Shown piece after piece: positions 8,948-18,064 of a DNA stretch of 32,923 bases. The DNA is from Chloroflexota bacterium (GTDB lineage: Bacteria; Chloroflexota; Limnocylindria; Limnocylindrales; CSP1-4): NCBI GenBank assembly GCA_003169655.1, contig PNAZ01000125.1:12878-45800 (forward strand). The letters are read 5' to 3'. Both the position numbers and the translations under genes were made by a program. The first letter of the stretch is position 1. Each line of letters starts with the position of its first letter. Under the pieces are notes generated by a model. The model was given only the letters and a program-made list of their open reading frames with translations, was not told where the DNA came from and did not search any database.

Positions 8948-10069
8948 CTAGAAGTTGAAGGTGTCGATGTTGTCCTTGTTGAACGTCAGCGGGGGACCCA
9001 GGATCACGACGTTGTTGGCCGCGATCGTATATGGCTTGCCGCCATTGAGGCTGGGCACGGTGAACGTCTCACCGACGGTGCCCTTGATATCGCCGCTCAC
9101 CAGCTTGGCGGAGATCCAGTACGCGAGGTAGCCAAGGTCCGGAACGCTCCACAGGCCAAACTCCGGCGTCGTGCCGTCCTTGACGAAGGAGCGCATGTCG
9201 TTCGGGAAGCCGAGGCCGGTCACCTTGACCGAGCTGCCGGCCTGCTTGACGACCTGGGCCGCAGCCAGGATGCCGACCGTCGTCGGAGCGATGATCACCT
9301 TGAGGTTGGGATACTTCTGGAGGAGGGCCTGCGCCTGGGTTGTGCTGGCCTGTGGGTCGTCGTTGCCGTAGACAACGCCGTCCAGCTTGAGCCCGGCGTA
9401 CTTGGCGCCGGCCAGGACCGTCTTCATCGAGGCGATCCAGGCGTTCTGGTTGGTGGCGGTGGCGGTCGCCGACAGGACGGCGATCTCACCGGTGCAGCTC
9501 GGCGCAAGGTCGCAGGCCCAGTCGGCCATCGACTGCCCGATCAGACCGAAGTCGGTCTGGTTGACGAAGACGTTGTAGGCGCCCGCTGCCGGGCTCGAGT
9601 CGTAACCGACGACCTTGATCCCGGCAGCCATCGCCGCGGTCAGGGCTGGTGCGATCGCATTCGGGTCATCCGCCGAGATCGCGATCGCGCTGACCTTCTT
9701 GGTCGTGGCGTCCTGGATGAACGGCACCTGGGCATCGCTGGCCGCAGTGCTCGGACCCTGCTGGTCAAACGATCCGCCGAGCTCGCAGGCGGCCTTCTTT
9801 CCGCCCGTCGCCGCCGCATCAAAGTACGAGTTGTTGATCTGCTTGGGGATGAACACGACGCTCAGGCTGCCCGAGGCGGCGCAGCTCGCGGCGGGCGAGC
9901 CTGCGACGGTCGACGCGGGAACCGTCGACGCGGGAACCGTCGACGCCGGAGGCGTCGATGCTGCTGGTGTCGACGCCGGAGGCGAGGCGGTGGCCCCGCT
10001 CGAGCAGGCGGCAAAGACGAGCGCAGCCACGCTCGCTACGCCAACCAACCTACTGAACCGATACGACAT
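8948..10069 (-). CDS. CUT2 ABC transporter sugar-binding protein (probable rhamnose)
   Basis: Lipobox (ALVFAACSSG), periplasmic-binding-protein fold (SLSVVFIPKQINNSYFDAAATGGKKAACELG...), context with RhaM/RhaI/RhaB. Confidence 0.88.
   Translation of the reverse strand: MSYRFSRLVGVASVAALVFAACSSGATASPPASTPAASTPPASTVPASTVPASTVAGSPAASCAASGSLSVVFIPKQINNSYFDAAATGGKKAACELGGSFDQQGPSTAASDAQVPFIQDATTKKVSAIAISADDPNAIAPALTAAMAAGIKVVGYDSSPAAGAYNVFVNQTDFGLIGQSMADWACDLAPSCTGEIAVLSATATATNQNAWIASMKTVLAGAKYAGLKLDGVVYGNDDPQASTTQAQALLQKYPNLKVIIAPTTVGILAAAQVVKQAGSSVKVTGLGFPNDMRSFVKDGTTPEFGLWSVPDLGYLAYWISAKLVSGDIKGTVGETFTVPSLNGGKPYTIAANNVVILGPPLTFNKDNIDTFNF
9906..9980. repeat. 15-bp in-frame tandem repeat (5 units, ~ACCGTCGACGCGGGA) encoding PASTV-type linker
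   Basis: Units 9906-9920, 9921-9935, 9936-9950, 9951-9965 (diverged), 9966-9980; within SBP linker. Confidence 0.85.
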
Positions 10070-10105
10070 GATCCCTGTTCCTCCTCTTCTCTACGACCAC
10101 GTTGC

Positions 10106-11107
10106 TCACCCAGGCGCGATCGAGCCGGTCGGCGGAGGCCGACCTGTATGAGCTCGATCAACGGCCTGATTGACCTGGTGAGCAGCATTTGGAAGTCCAA
10201 CGGAGACGATCAGGAGCAAGCCGACGACGATGCTCTGGTAGTCAGCCGGAATGCCCGTGAGGCGAAGTGCGTTCTCGAGGACCGCCAGGGTGGCGGCCGC
10301 CAGCACGACTCCGACGATCGAGCCCGAGCCGCCGAAGATGTTCACCCCACCGAGGAGGACGATCGTCACCACAGTGAGCGTCATCCCGGTTCCGGCATCG
10401 GCCCGGGCGCTGGCAAACCGGGCAGTCAGGATCACCCCGCTGAGGGACGCCACGACACCGGACAGGACGAACAATGAGGCCTTGACCCGAGCGACCCGCA
10501 CGCCCGAGAAGGCGGCGGCCCGGGGGCTCTTGCCGATCGCGTAGATCTCCCGACCGACCCAGGTTCGGTGGAGCATCAGCCCCAGTCCGATGCCGAGGAT
10601 CACGAAGACAACGAGCGGCCAGGGGATCGGAGTGCCGGGGATCTGGCCGAAGCCGAACGTCGTGAAGGCCGATGGGAACTGGCTGATCGCTTGAGGTCCG
10701 AGGACGACCAGGGCAAGGCCGCGATAGAGAGCCAGGGTGCCGAGGGTCACGACCAGCGAGGGCAGGCCGGCGCGGGTCACGAGCAGGCCGTTGAGCAGCC
10801 CGCCCAGCGCCCCGACCGCGAGGACGACCAGGATCGCGATCCAGAGGGGCACGCCGGCGGCGTACAGGAAGCCCAGAATCGAGCTCGACAGGCCGACCAT
10901 CGACTCGACCGACAGGTCGATCTCGCCGGCGATGATCACCAGCGACATCGGCAGGGCCATGATCGATACCTCGATCACGGCAACGGTCAGGTTCGAGAAG
11001 TTGCCCGGCGTCAGCAGGAAGGGCGACGCTAGGGCGCCCAGGATGATGACCGCCGCCAGGGTCACCGCGAGCAGGGTCTCCCAGCGGGCCAGTTGTTGTC
11101 GGATCAT
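10106..11107 (-). CDS. CUT2 sugar ABC transporter permease
   Basis: AGEIDLSVESMVGLSS..., VVLLGGVNIFGGSGSIVGVVLAA. Start ATG 11107 (4-nt overlap with upstream permease) preferred over track start 11431. Confidence 0.9.
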   Translation of the reverse strand: MIRQQLARWETLLAVTLAAVIILGALASPFLLTPGNFSNLTVAVIEVSIMALPMSLVIIAGEIDLSVESMVGLSSSILGFLYAAGVPLWIAILVVLAVGALGGLLNGLLVTRAGLPSLVVTLGTLALYRGLALVVLGPQAISQFPSAFTTFGFGQIPGTPIPWPLVVFVILGIGLGLMLHRTWVGREIYAIGKSPRAAAFSGVRVARVKASLFVLSGVVASLSGVILTARFASARADAGTGMTLTVVTIVLLGGVNIFGGSGSIVGVVLAAATLAVLENALRLTGIPADYQSIVVGLLLIVSVGLPNAAHQVNQAVDRAHTGRPPPTGSIAPG

Positions 11108-12087
11108 CGGGCACGTTGCTCGGCCAGGGAGGCCTGGATCCGCCGAACGATCACGGCATCCGCGGCGACCGCGGCGAGGATGACCGCACCATAGATCGCC
11201 TCGAGCCAGAACTGCGACAGGTTGAGCAGGGTCAGGGCGTTCGAGATGAACCCGAGGAACACGGCACCGAGGGCCGCCCCGACGACCGATCCGGAGCCAC
11301 CGAAGATCGCCACGCCACCGACGACGACAGCCGCTACGACCTGCAGGACGACGCCGTTTGCCGCAGTTGCGTTGATCGAGCCGAACTCGATCCCCCACAG
11401 GACGCCTGCGACCCCGGCCAGCAGCCCGCACAGGGCGAAGACCGTGAAGACGACCACCCGGTTGCGCAGGCCGGCCACCGCCGCGGCGTCCGGATTGCTG
11501 CCAACCGCGTAGACCTGGCGACCGAAGCGCGTCTGGTGCAGGCCGATCCCGGTCACGACGACCACGATCGCCGCCAGCCAGACGAAATCCGGGACTCCAA
11601 GGACTGTCGCTGTCGCCCAGTCGGTATAGCCATCCGGCAGGTCTCCGACCGTGACCTGGTGCCCTCCGGCCAGCAGGAAGTCGACGCCCCGATAGATGCT
11701 CAGCGTGCCCAGGGTCGCGACGATCGCGGGCACCCGAAGGACCGTCACGATCGCCCCGTTGATGATCCCCAGGAGCAGGCCAAGCCCGATTCCGAAGGCG
11801 ACCGCCGCCGGCGCCGATAGAGCGTGGATCCGCAGGACGTTGGCCACGACGAATGCCACCAGCCCGATCGTCGACTCGACCGACAGGTCGACGTTCCGGG
11901 TGATCACGACGAGCGCCTCGCCGACCGCGGCGATCGCGATGATCGCGGCCAGGACCGCCACCTGCTTGAGGTTCGACGCCGACAGGAATTGGGGGGCCTG
12001 AGTTGCCACGAAGCCGCCCAGGACCACCATGACCAGGACCAGGCTCAGCTCCCGTTGGCGTCCAATCGCGGTCACGAGCCGGCCCAT
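11104..12087 (-). CDS. CUT2 sugar ABC transporter permease
   Basis: ITRNVDLSVESTIGL..., VVVGGVAIFGGSGSVVGAALGA. Confidence 0.9.
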   Translation of the reverse strand: MGRLVTAIGRQRELSLVLVMVVLGGFVATQAPQFLSASNLKQVAVLAAIIAIAAVGEALVVITRNVDLSVESTIGLVAFVVANVLRIHALSAPAAVAFGIGLGLLLGIINGAIVTVLRVPAIVATLGTLSIYRGVDFLLAGGHQVTVGDLPDGYTDWATATVLGVPDFVWLAAIVVVVTGIGLHQTRFGRQVYAVGSNPDAAAVAGLRNRVVVFTVFALCGLLAGVAGVLWGIEFGSINATAANGVVLQVVAAVVVGGVAIFGGSGSVVGAALGAVFLGFISNALTLLNLSQFWLEAIYGAVILAAVAADAVIVRRIQASLAEQRAR

Positions 12088-13625
12088 CAGGCGCCGCCCG
12101 CCTGCTGGCCGGTTGCGGCCACCATCACCTTCTCCTCGGTGGCCTCGGCCGAGCTCAGCTCGGCGCTGATCCGGCCCTCATGCATCACGATGATCCGGTC
12201 GGCCATCGCCAGCACCTCGGACAGGTCGCTCGAGATGAGCATGATCGCCAGGCCTTCCGCCGCCAGGGTGCCGATGATCCGGTGGACTTCGGCCTTGGCC
12301 GCGACGTCGATCCCGCGGGTCGGCTCGTCGAGGATCAGGACCTGCGGCTTGGTCGCCAGCCACTTGGCGATCACGACCTTCTGCTGGTTGCCGCCGGACA
12401 GGCCCGAGACAATCCGTTCGACGCCGGCCGGCCGGACATTGAGCTCGGCGCTGAATTCGCCCGCAACGCGCGCCTCCGCACGCCGGCCGACGAACAGGCG
12501 CGGGAAGAGGCGGGCAATGATCGGGAGGCTGATGTTCTCGGCCACCGAGAAGTCGAGGACGAGGCCCTCCTGGTGACGATCCTCGGGCACGTAGGCGATG
12601 CCACCTTGGATCGCCGCAGCCGGAGATTCGAACGAGACCGGCCTGCCGCCGAGCCGGACGACGCCGCGATCGGGCCGTTCGACCCCGAAGAGCACCCGGG
12701 CGACCTCCGTCCGGCCGGCGCCCACGAGGCCCGCGAAACCGAGGATCTCGCCGGCCCGCACGGCGAAGCTGACGTCCTCGAACTCTCCGGCGCGCGACAG
12801 CCCGTCGACCTCCAGCAGGACGTCACCCGGCGTCGCCGCCACCTTCGGGAACATCGTCACGTCCCGGCCGACCATATGCCGGATCAGGTCACGCGGGGTG
12901 AGGCCGATGCTTGGCGCCGTTATGACATGCCGTCCGTCGCGCAGGACGGTCACCCGATCGCTGAGCTCGAACACTTCCTCGAGCCGGTGATTGACGAACA
13001 GGACCCCAACGCCCTTGGCACGCGCCTGGCGAGCGATGACGAACAGCTGATCGACCTCGTGGGTGGAAAGCGACGCGGTCGGCTCGTCGAGGACGAGCAC
13101 CTTGGCGTCGAACGAGAGCGCCCGGGCGATCTCGATCAGCTGCTGGTCGGCCATCGACAAGCCCCGAACGGGCGACGCCACGTCGAGACGGACGCCGAGC
13201 TCGTCGAACAGGGCCTGTGCCGCGCGACGCATCCCGCGCCAGTCGATCGAACCAGCCCGGCCGACCGGCTGATGTCCGAGGAACACGTTCTCTGCGATCG
13301 ACAGGTCGGGGAAGAGGCTTGGTTCCTGGTGGACGACGGCGATCCCGAAGTCGCGCGCCTGCGCCGCTCCGTGGATCTGCTGCGGCTGCCCGTCGAGGAG
13401 CACCAAGCCGCTGTCCGGCGGATAGAGGCCCGCGAGGATCTTGACCAGGGTGCTCTTGCCGGCGCCGTTCTCGCCAACAAGCGCGTGGACTTCGCCAGCG
13501 AGCAATTCGAAGGACACCGAAGCGAGGGCCTGGGTCGCACCGAACCGCTTCGACACCTCGCGGAGCTCGGCCCGGGGTGCCTGGGCAACCGGCCGCTCGA
13601 CGGCAGCACCGCCGGCGATCGTCAT
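12087..13625 (-). CDS. CUT2 sugar ABC transporter ATP-binding protein (tandem nucleotide-binding domains)
   Basis: Walker A GENGAGKS, LSGGNQQKVVIAKWL signature, Walker B VLVLDEPTASL / VLILDEPTRGID. Confidence 0.95.
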   Translation of the reverse strand: MTIAGGAAVERPVAQAPRAELREVSKRFGATQALASVSFELLAGEVHALVGENGAGKSTLVKILAGLYPPDSGLVLLDGQPQQIHGAAQARDFGIAVVHQEPSLFPDLSIAENVFLGHQPVGRAGSIDWRGMRRAAQALFDELGVRLDVASPVRGLSMADQQLIEIARALSFDAKVLVLDEPTASLSTHEVDQLFVIARQARAKGVGVLFVNHRLEEVFELSDRVTVLRDGRHVITAPSIGLTPRDLIRHMVGRDVTMFPKVAATPGDVLLEVDGLSRAGEFEDVSFAVRAGEILGFAGLVGAGRTEVARVLFGVERPDRGVVRLGGRPVSFESPAAAIQGGIAYVPEDRHQEGLVLDFSVAENISLPIIARLFPRLFVGRRAEARVAGEFSAELNVRPAGVERIVSGLSGGNQQKVVIAKWLATKPQVLILDEPTRGIDVAAKAEVHRIIGTLAAEGLAIMLISSDLSEVLAMADRIIVMHEGRISAELSSAEATEEKVMVAATGQQAGGA

Positions 13626-13673
13626 GCCGATCCGGCTTCGTGAGGACAGGCCTCTTGCGACCCGGCCATCGGC

Positions 13674-14534
13674 CTAGCCACGGGTCGGACTGTCCGTGGA
13701 GACTTGGGTGTTCGCGGCACTCGGTCGGCCGGCCGCGACCAATTGGACCTCGATCTGCCGGGCGCGGAGGGCATCGACCATCTCGGGCGGAGCCCCGCCG
13801 TCCGAGATCACCCCCGTGATGGACTCGAGCTGGCAGAACGTCGCGAAGGCGGCCCGGCCCCACTTGGTGTGGTCGACGATCGCGATCACCTCGCGGGCGG
13901 CCTGGACCATCGAGCGCTTGATCTGGGCCTCTTCCTCAGTCGCGTCACTCAGCCCGGATTCGAGGGCGAGGCCGGCCGCGCCCACGAACGCCGTCTGGAC
14001 ATTGATCCGGCTGAAGACGCCGTCGCCGAGCGGCCCGACCAGCGACAGCGCCTCCCAGCGCAGCCAGCCGCCCAGCATCAGGACCCGGATCCCAGGAAAG
14101 CCGGCGAGCTCCGATGCGACCCGCAGCCCGTTGGTGATCACGGTCAGGCTCGTCCAGCCGCCGTGGATCTTGAGCTGGCGGGCAGCCGCCAGGGCCGTGG
14201 TGCTGGCGTCGAAGACGATGCTCTCGCGGTCATGGACGCGCTCGGCGACGGCAGCCCCGATCAGGGCCTTCTCGTCGGCCTGGAGCCGTTCGCGAATCTC
14301 GAAGGCCAGCTCCGGGCGGTTGGCGACGGGCGAGATGGCCCCTCCGTGCGTTCGCACCAGGCGGCCCTCCGCCTCGAGGGCCAGCAGGTCCTTCCGAATC
14401 GTGACCCCGGAGACGCCAAAGTGGGTCGCTAGGTCGGTCACCCAGACCCGGCCGTGCTCCTCGACGACCCGGGCGATGTACTGCTGGCGCTCCCGGGCGA
14501 AGACGCCCGTGAGCACACTGCCCGATTCCCTCAA
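13674..14534 (-). CDS. DeoR/GlpR-family transcriptional regulator (start TTG 14534 or GTG 14516)
   Basis: ERQQYIARVVEEHGRVWVTDLATHFGVSGVTIRKDLLALEAEGRLVRTHGGAI; DeoR sensor domain follows. Confidence 0.93.
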   Translation of the reverse strand: MRESGSVLTGVFARERQQYIARVVEEHGRVWVTDLATHFGVSGVTIRKDLLALEAEGRLVRTHGGAISPVANRPELAFEIRERLQADEKALIGAAVAERVHDRESIVFDASTTALAAARQLKIHGGWTSLTVITNGLRVASELAGFPGIRVLMLGGWLRWEALSLVGPLGDGVFSRINVQTAFVGAAGLALESGLSDATEEEAQIKRSMVQAAREVIAIVDHTKWGRAAFATFCQLESITGVISDGGAPPEMVDALRARQIEVQLVAAGRPSAANTQVSTDSPTRG

Positions 14535-14592
14535 TGCTCCTCCAGGTGGGCATCTGGCCTACGAGTGGTTACGAATACCTTCGATTTGGCGG

Positions 14593-14621
14593 ACGTTAGA
14601 TGGCCGATCAGTTACTGTCAA
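14593..14621 (-). promoter_or_regulatory. Putative sigma70-like promoter for the DeoR operon: TTGACA (14621-14616) - 17 bp - TAACGT (14598-14593)
   Basis: Consensus -35, exact 17-bp spacer, weak -10. Confidence 0.5.
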
Positions 14622-14687
14622 CAAACGATTTGGAAACCAATTGAATCTATTCGGAAGTTGTGGCAGGCTCGACGGGCGCACGACCCC

Positions 14688-14737
14688 GGGATCGCTCGCC
14701 ACCTCCTCCGGCGAGCGATCCCTGCGCCATCGGCGCA
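14688..14737 (+). ncRNA. Structured rhaI leader: perfect 13-bp hairpin (GGGATCGCTCGCC-ACCTCCTCC-GGCGAGCGATCCC) abutting a 6-bp hairpin (TGCGCC-ATC-GGCGCA)
   Basis: Direct inspection of 14688-14722 and 14723-14737; 57 nt between structure and GTG 14794. Confidence 0.55.
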
Positions 14738-14793
14738 TCAGGCAGGGGGCCGTTCCTGTACGGTCGTCAGGCAGCAGGGCTGGGAGGAATCAC

Positions 14794-15960
14794 GTGAGCG
14801 ACCAGGCAGGGGTTGAGTCCGAACTGAAGGGCCAGCGCATCGAACTGCCCTCTTGGGCGTTTGGCAACTCGGGCACCCGGTTCAAGGTGTTTGCCCAGCA
14901 GGGTGTGCCCCGCGACCCGTACGAGAAGATCGCCGACGCCGCCCAGGTCCAGCGTTTCACTCGCGTTGCGCCGACGGTCGCCCTGCACATCCCCTGGGAC
15001 AAGGTCGACGACTATCGGGACCTGGCCCGGCATGCCGCGGAACAGGGCGTCGCCCTCGGGACGATCAACTCGAACACGTTCCAGGACGACGACTACATGC
15101 TCGGCAGCGTCTGCCACCCTGACGCCGGGATCCGGGCCAAGGCCGTCGCTCACCTGCTCGAGTGCATCGACATCATGGATGCGACCGGGTCGCGCGACCT
15201 GAAGCTGTGGTTCGCCGACGGCACGAACTACCCCGGCCAGGACGATATTCGCGGCCGCCAGGATCGCCTGGCCGAAGCCCTCGCCAAGGTCTATGCCCGG
15301 CTGGGGCCGAACCAGCGGATCGTGCTCGAATACAAGTTCTTCGAACCGTCGTTCTACACGACCGACGTCCCCGACTGGGGCACCGCGTTCGCCCATTGCC
15401 TGGCGCTGGGCGAGAAGGCCAAGGTCGTGGTCGACACCGGCCACCACGCCCCCGGCGTGAACATCGAGTTCATCGTCGCCGGCCTCCTCCGCGCAGGCAA
15501 GCTTGGCGGCTTCGACTTCAACTCGCGCTTCTACGCCGACGACGACCTGATGGTCGGGGCGGCCGACCCGTTCCAGCTCTTCCGGATCATGTTCGAGGTG
15601 GTCAAGGTCGACGCACACCGGCCGGAATCCAACGTGTCGTTCATGCTCGACCAGTGCCATAACATCGAGCCCAAGATCCCAGGCCAGATCCGGTCGGTGA
15701 TGAACGTCCAGGAGGCCACGGCCAAGGCGCTCCTCGTCGATCGCGACGCGCTGGGGGCGGCCCAGCGCGTCGGCGACGTGCTCGGCTCGAACGCGGTCCT
15801 GATGGACGCCTACAACACCGACGTGCGTCCGCTCCTGGCCGACGTCCGGCGCGACCTGGGCCTCGACCCCGATCCAATGGCGGCCTACGCCCGGTCGGGC
15901 TATCGCGAGGCGATCGTGAAGGAGCGGGTCGGCGGCCGGCAGGCTGGCTGGGGCGCATGA
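14794..15960 (+). CDS. rhaI: L-rhamnose isomerase, Pseudomonas RhaI-type TIM barrel
   Basis: ELPSWAFGNSGTRFKVFAQQGVPRDPYEKIADAAQVQRFT, LWFADGTNYPGQD, LEYKFFEPSFYTTDVPDWG, VDTGHHAPGVNIEFIVA, GFDFNSRFYADDDLMVGAADPFQLF. GTG start with GGGAGGA RBS. Confidence 0.92.
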   Translation: MSDQAGVESELKGQRIELPSWAFGNSGTRFKVFAQQGVPRDPYEKIADAAQVQRFTRVAPTVALHIPWDKVDDYRDLARHAAEQGVALGTINSNTFQDDDYMLGSVCHPDAGIRAKAVAHLLECIDIMDATGSRDLKLWFADGTNYPGQDDIRGRQDRLAEALAKVYARLGPNQRIVLEYKFFEPSFYTTDVPDWGTAFAHCLALGEKAKVVVDTGHHAPGVNIEFIVAGLLRAGKLGGFDFNSRFYADDDLMVGAADPFQLFRIMFEVVKVDAHRPESNVSFMLDQCHNIEPKIPGQIRSVMNVQEATAKALLVDRDALGAAQRVGDVLGSNAVLMDAYNTDVRPLLADVRRDLGLDPDPMAAYARSGYREAIVKERVGGRQAGWGA

Positions 15961-16009
15961 TCTTGGCGGGCGCGGGAGCAGGAGCGGGGAATCCCCGCCG
16001 GCACCTAGG

Positions 16010-18064
16010 ATGGGCGGCGTGAGTCCAGCGGCCAACCCGACGGTCGACGCGCTACTGGCTCGCGCTCACAGGCTCGGTCAGGATCCGCGCAACACCAACT
16101 ACGCCGGTGGCAACATCTCGGCAAAGGGCGAGGCCGACGACCCGGTCACCGGTCAGCCCACGCCGCTGCTGTGGGTCAAGGGATCCGGGGGCGATCTGGG
16201 CACGCTGACCGAGGCCGGACTCGCCGTCCTGAGGCTCGATCGGTTCCGCCAACTGACCAGCGTCTATCGGGGTGATGCCCACGAAGACGAGATGGTCGAG
16301 GCCTTCGACTACTGTCTCCAGGGCCGCGGTGGAGCCGCCCCTTCCATCGACACAGCGATGCACGGTCTGCTTGACGCCCAGCACGTCGATCACCTCCACC
16401 CCGACTCAGGCATTGCCCTGGCGACCTCAGCCGACGGCGAGCGCCTGACCCGCGATTGCTTCAGGTCGCGGGTTGGCTGGGTGCCGTGGCGGCGTCCAGG
16501 GTTCCAGCTCGGGCTCGACATCGCCGCGTTCCAACGTGCGAATCCGGAGGCGATCGGGGTGATCCTGGGCGGGCATGGCATCACGGCCTGGGGACGGACA
16601 TCCGACGAATGCGCGGCCAACTCGATGGAGATCATCGCGGGCGCCCAGCGCTACCTCGAGACACACGGCCGGGCGGACCCCTTCGGAGCGGAGCTCGACG
16701 GCTACGATCCGATGCCGGCAGCTGAGCGTCAGGCCCGCGCCGCCGCCCTGTTCCCGGTGATCCGCGGGCTCGTCTCGACGGACCAGGCCCAGGTCGGCCA
16801 TTTCGTCGACAGCGATGTCGTCCTTGACTTCCTGGCTCGCACCGAGCATCCCCGTCTCGCCGCGCTGGGCACGTCGTGCCCCGACCATTTCCTGCGCACG
16901 AAGATCCGGCCGCTGCTGCTCGACCTGCCGCCGAGCACGCCCCTCCAAGACGTGCTCGGCCGGCTGCAGGCCCTCCACGCTGCCTACCGGATCGACTACC
17001 AGGCCTACTACGAGCGCTACGCGACGCCTGATAGCCCGGCCATGCGCGGCGCGGACCCGGCGATCGTGCTCGTCCCTGGAATCGGCATGTTCAGCTTCGG
17101 CCCGAACAAGCAGACGGCCCGGGTGGCCTCGGAGTTCTACGTCAACGCGATCAACGTGATGCATGGGGCGGAGGCGGTGTCCACGTACGCCCCGATCTCG
17201 GAGGCCGAGAAGTTCCGGATCGAGTACTGGGCGCTGGAGGAGGCCAAACTCGAGCGGCTGCCCAAGGCCGAGGCCCTGGCGGCCCGGGTTGCCCTGGTCA
17301 CGGGGGCGGGCTCGGGGATCGGCAAGGCGATCGCCCAGCGGTTGGCCGCCGAAGGCGCCTGCGTTGTGATCGCCGATATCGATCTGGCCAGTGCCCAGGC
17401 CGTCGCTTTCGGTCTTGGTGGCCCCGACGCGGCGATCGCGGTCCAGGTGGATGTGACCCAGGAGGCGCAGGTCGTGGCGGCCATCCAGGCCGCCGTGCTG
17501 GCCTTCGGCGGCGTCGACCTGGTCGTCAACAACGCCGGCTTGTCGATCTCCAAGCCGCTCCTCGAGACGACGATCGACGATTGGAACCTGCAGCACGACG
17601 TCATGGCCCGCGGTTCGTTCCTTTTCTCGCGCGAGACGGCCCGGGTGATGATCGAGCAGGGGATGGGCGGCGACCTGATCTACATCGTCAGCAAGAACGC
17701 GTTCTTCGCCGGGCCCAACAACATCGCCTACGGAGCATCGAAGGCCGACCAGGCCCACCAGGTCCGCCTCCTCGCCGCCGAGCTCGGCCAGTTCGGGATC
17801 CGGGTCAACGGGATTAATCCGGATGGCGTCGTCCGTGGCTCAGGCATCTTCGCCAAGGGCTGGGGCGCGGACCGGGCCCGGACGTACGGCATCGCCGAGG
17901 ACAAGCTCGGCGAGTTCTACGCCCAACGGACCTTGCTCAAGCGGGAGGTCCTGCCAGAGCACGTTGCCGCGGCCGTCTTCGCCCTCGCCGGTGGTGACCT
18001 CAGCCAGACCACAGGGCTCCACATCCCCGTCGACGCCGGTGTCGCGGCCGCCTTCCTGCGGTGA
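16010..18064 (+). CDS. Bifunctional L-rhamnulose-1-phosphate aldolase / L-lactaldehyde dehydrogenase (RhaD-RhaE)
   Basis: N-terminal class II aldolase (NYAGGNISAKGE, DHLHPDSGIALA, GGHGITAWG) fused to C-terminal SDR (VALVTGAGSGIGKAIAQRLAAEGACVVIADID, NNAGLS, YGASKADQ). Confidence 0.93.
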   Translation: MGGVSPAANPTVDALLARAHRLGQDPRNTNYAGGNISAKGEADDPVTGQPTPLLWVKGSGGDLGTLTEAGLAVLRLDRFRQLTSVYRGDAHEDEMVEAFDYCLQGRGGAAPSIDTAMHGLLDAQHVDHLHPDSGIALATSADGERLTRDCFRSRVGWVPWRRPGFQLGLDIAAFQRANPEAIGVILGGHGITAWGRTSDECAANSMEIIAGAQRYLETHGRADPFGAELDGYDPMPAAERQARAAALFPVIRGLVSTDQAQVGHFVDSDVVLDFLARTEHPRLAALGTSCPDHFLRTKIRPLLLDLPPSTPLQDVLGRLQALHAAYRIDYQAYYERYATPDSPAMRGADPAIVLVPGIGMFSFGPNKQTARVASEFYVNAINVMHGAEAVSTYAPISEAEKFRIEYWALEEAKLERLPKAEALAARVALVTGAGSGIGKAIAQRLAAEGACVVIADIDLASAQAVAFGLGGPDAAIAVQVDVTQEAQVVAAIQAAVLAFGGVDLVVNNAGLSISKPLLETTIDDWNLQHDVMARGSFLFSRETARVMIEQGMGGDLIYIVSKNAFFAGPNNIAYGASKADQAHQVRLLAAELGQFGIRVNGINPDGVVRGSGIFAKGWGADRARTYGIAEDKLGEFYAQRTLLKREVLPEHVAAAVFALAGGDLSQTTGLHIPVDAGVAAAFLR

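Noticed and set aside
9906-9980. Possible CRISPR-like repeat
   Set aside because: Contiguous 15-bp in-frame units without spacers; coding linker repeat, not an array.
11108-11431. N-terminal extension of the CUT2 permease
   Set aside because: Overlaps the upstream permease out of frame; ATG 11107 gives a standard 4-nt coupled overlap.
12180-13643. 487-aa plus-strand ORF
   Set aside because: Antisense to the tandem ABC ATPase with diagnostic Walker motifs.
13696-14793. Extended N-terminus of the 754-aa ORF ending at 15960
   Set aside because: This part is antisense to DeoR and the intergenic region; the true RhaI starts at GTG 14794 with an RBS.
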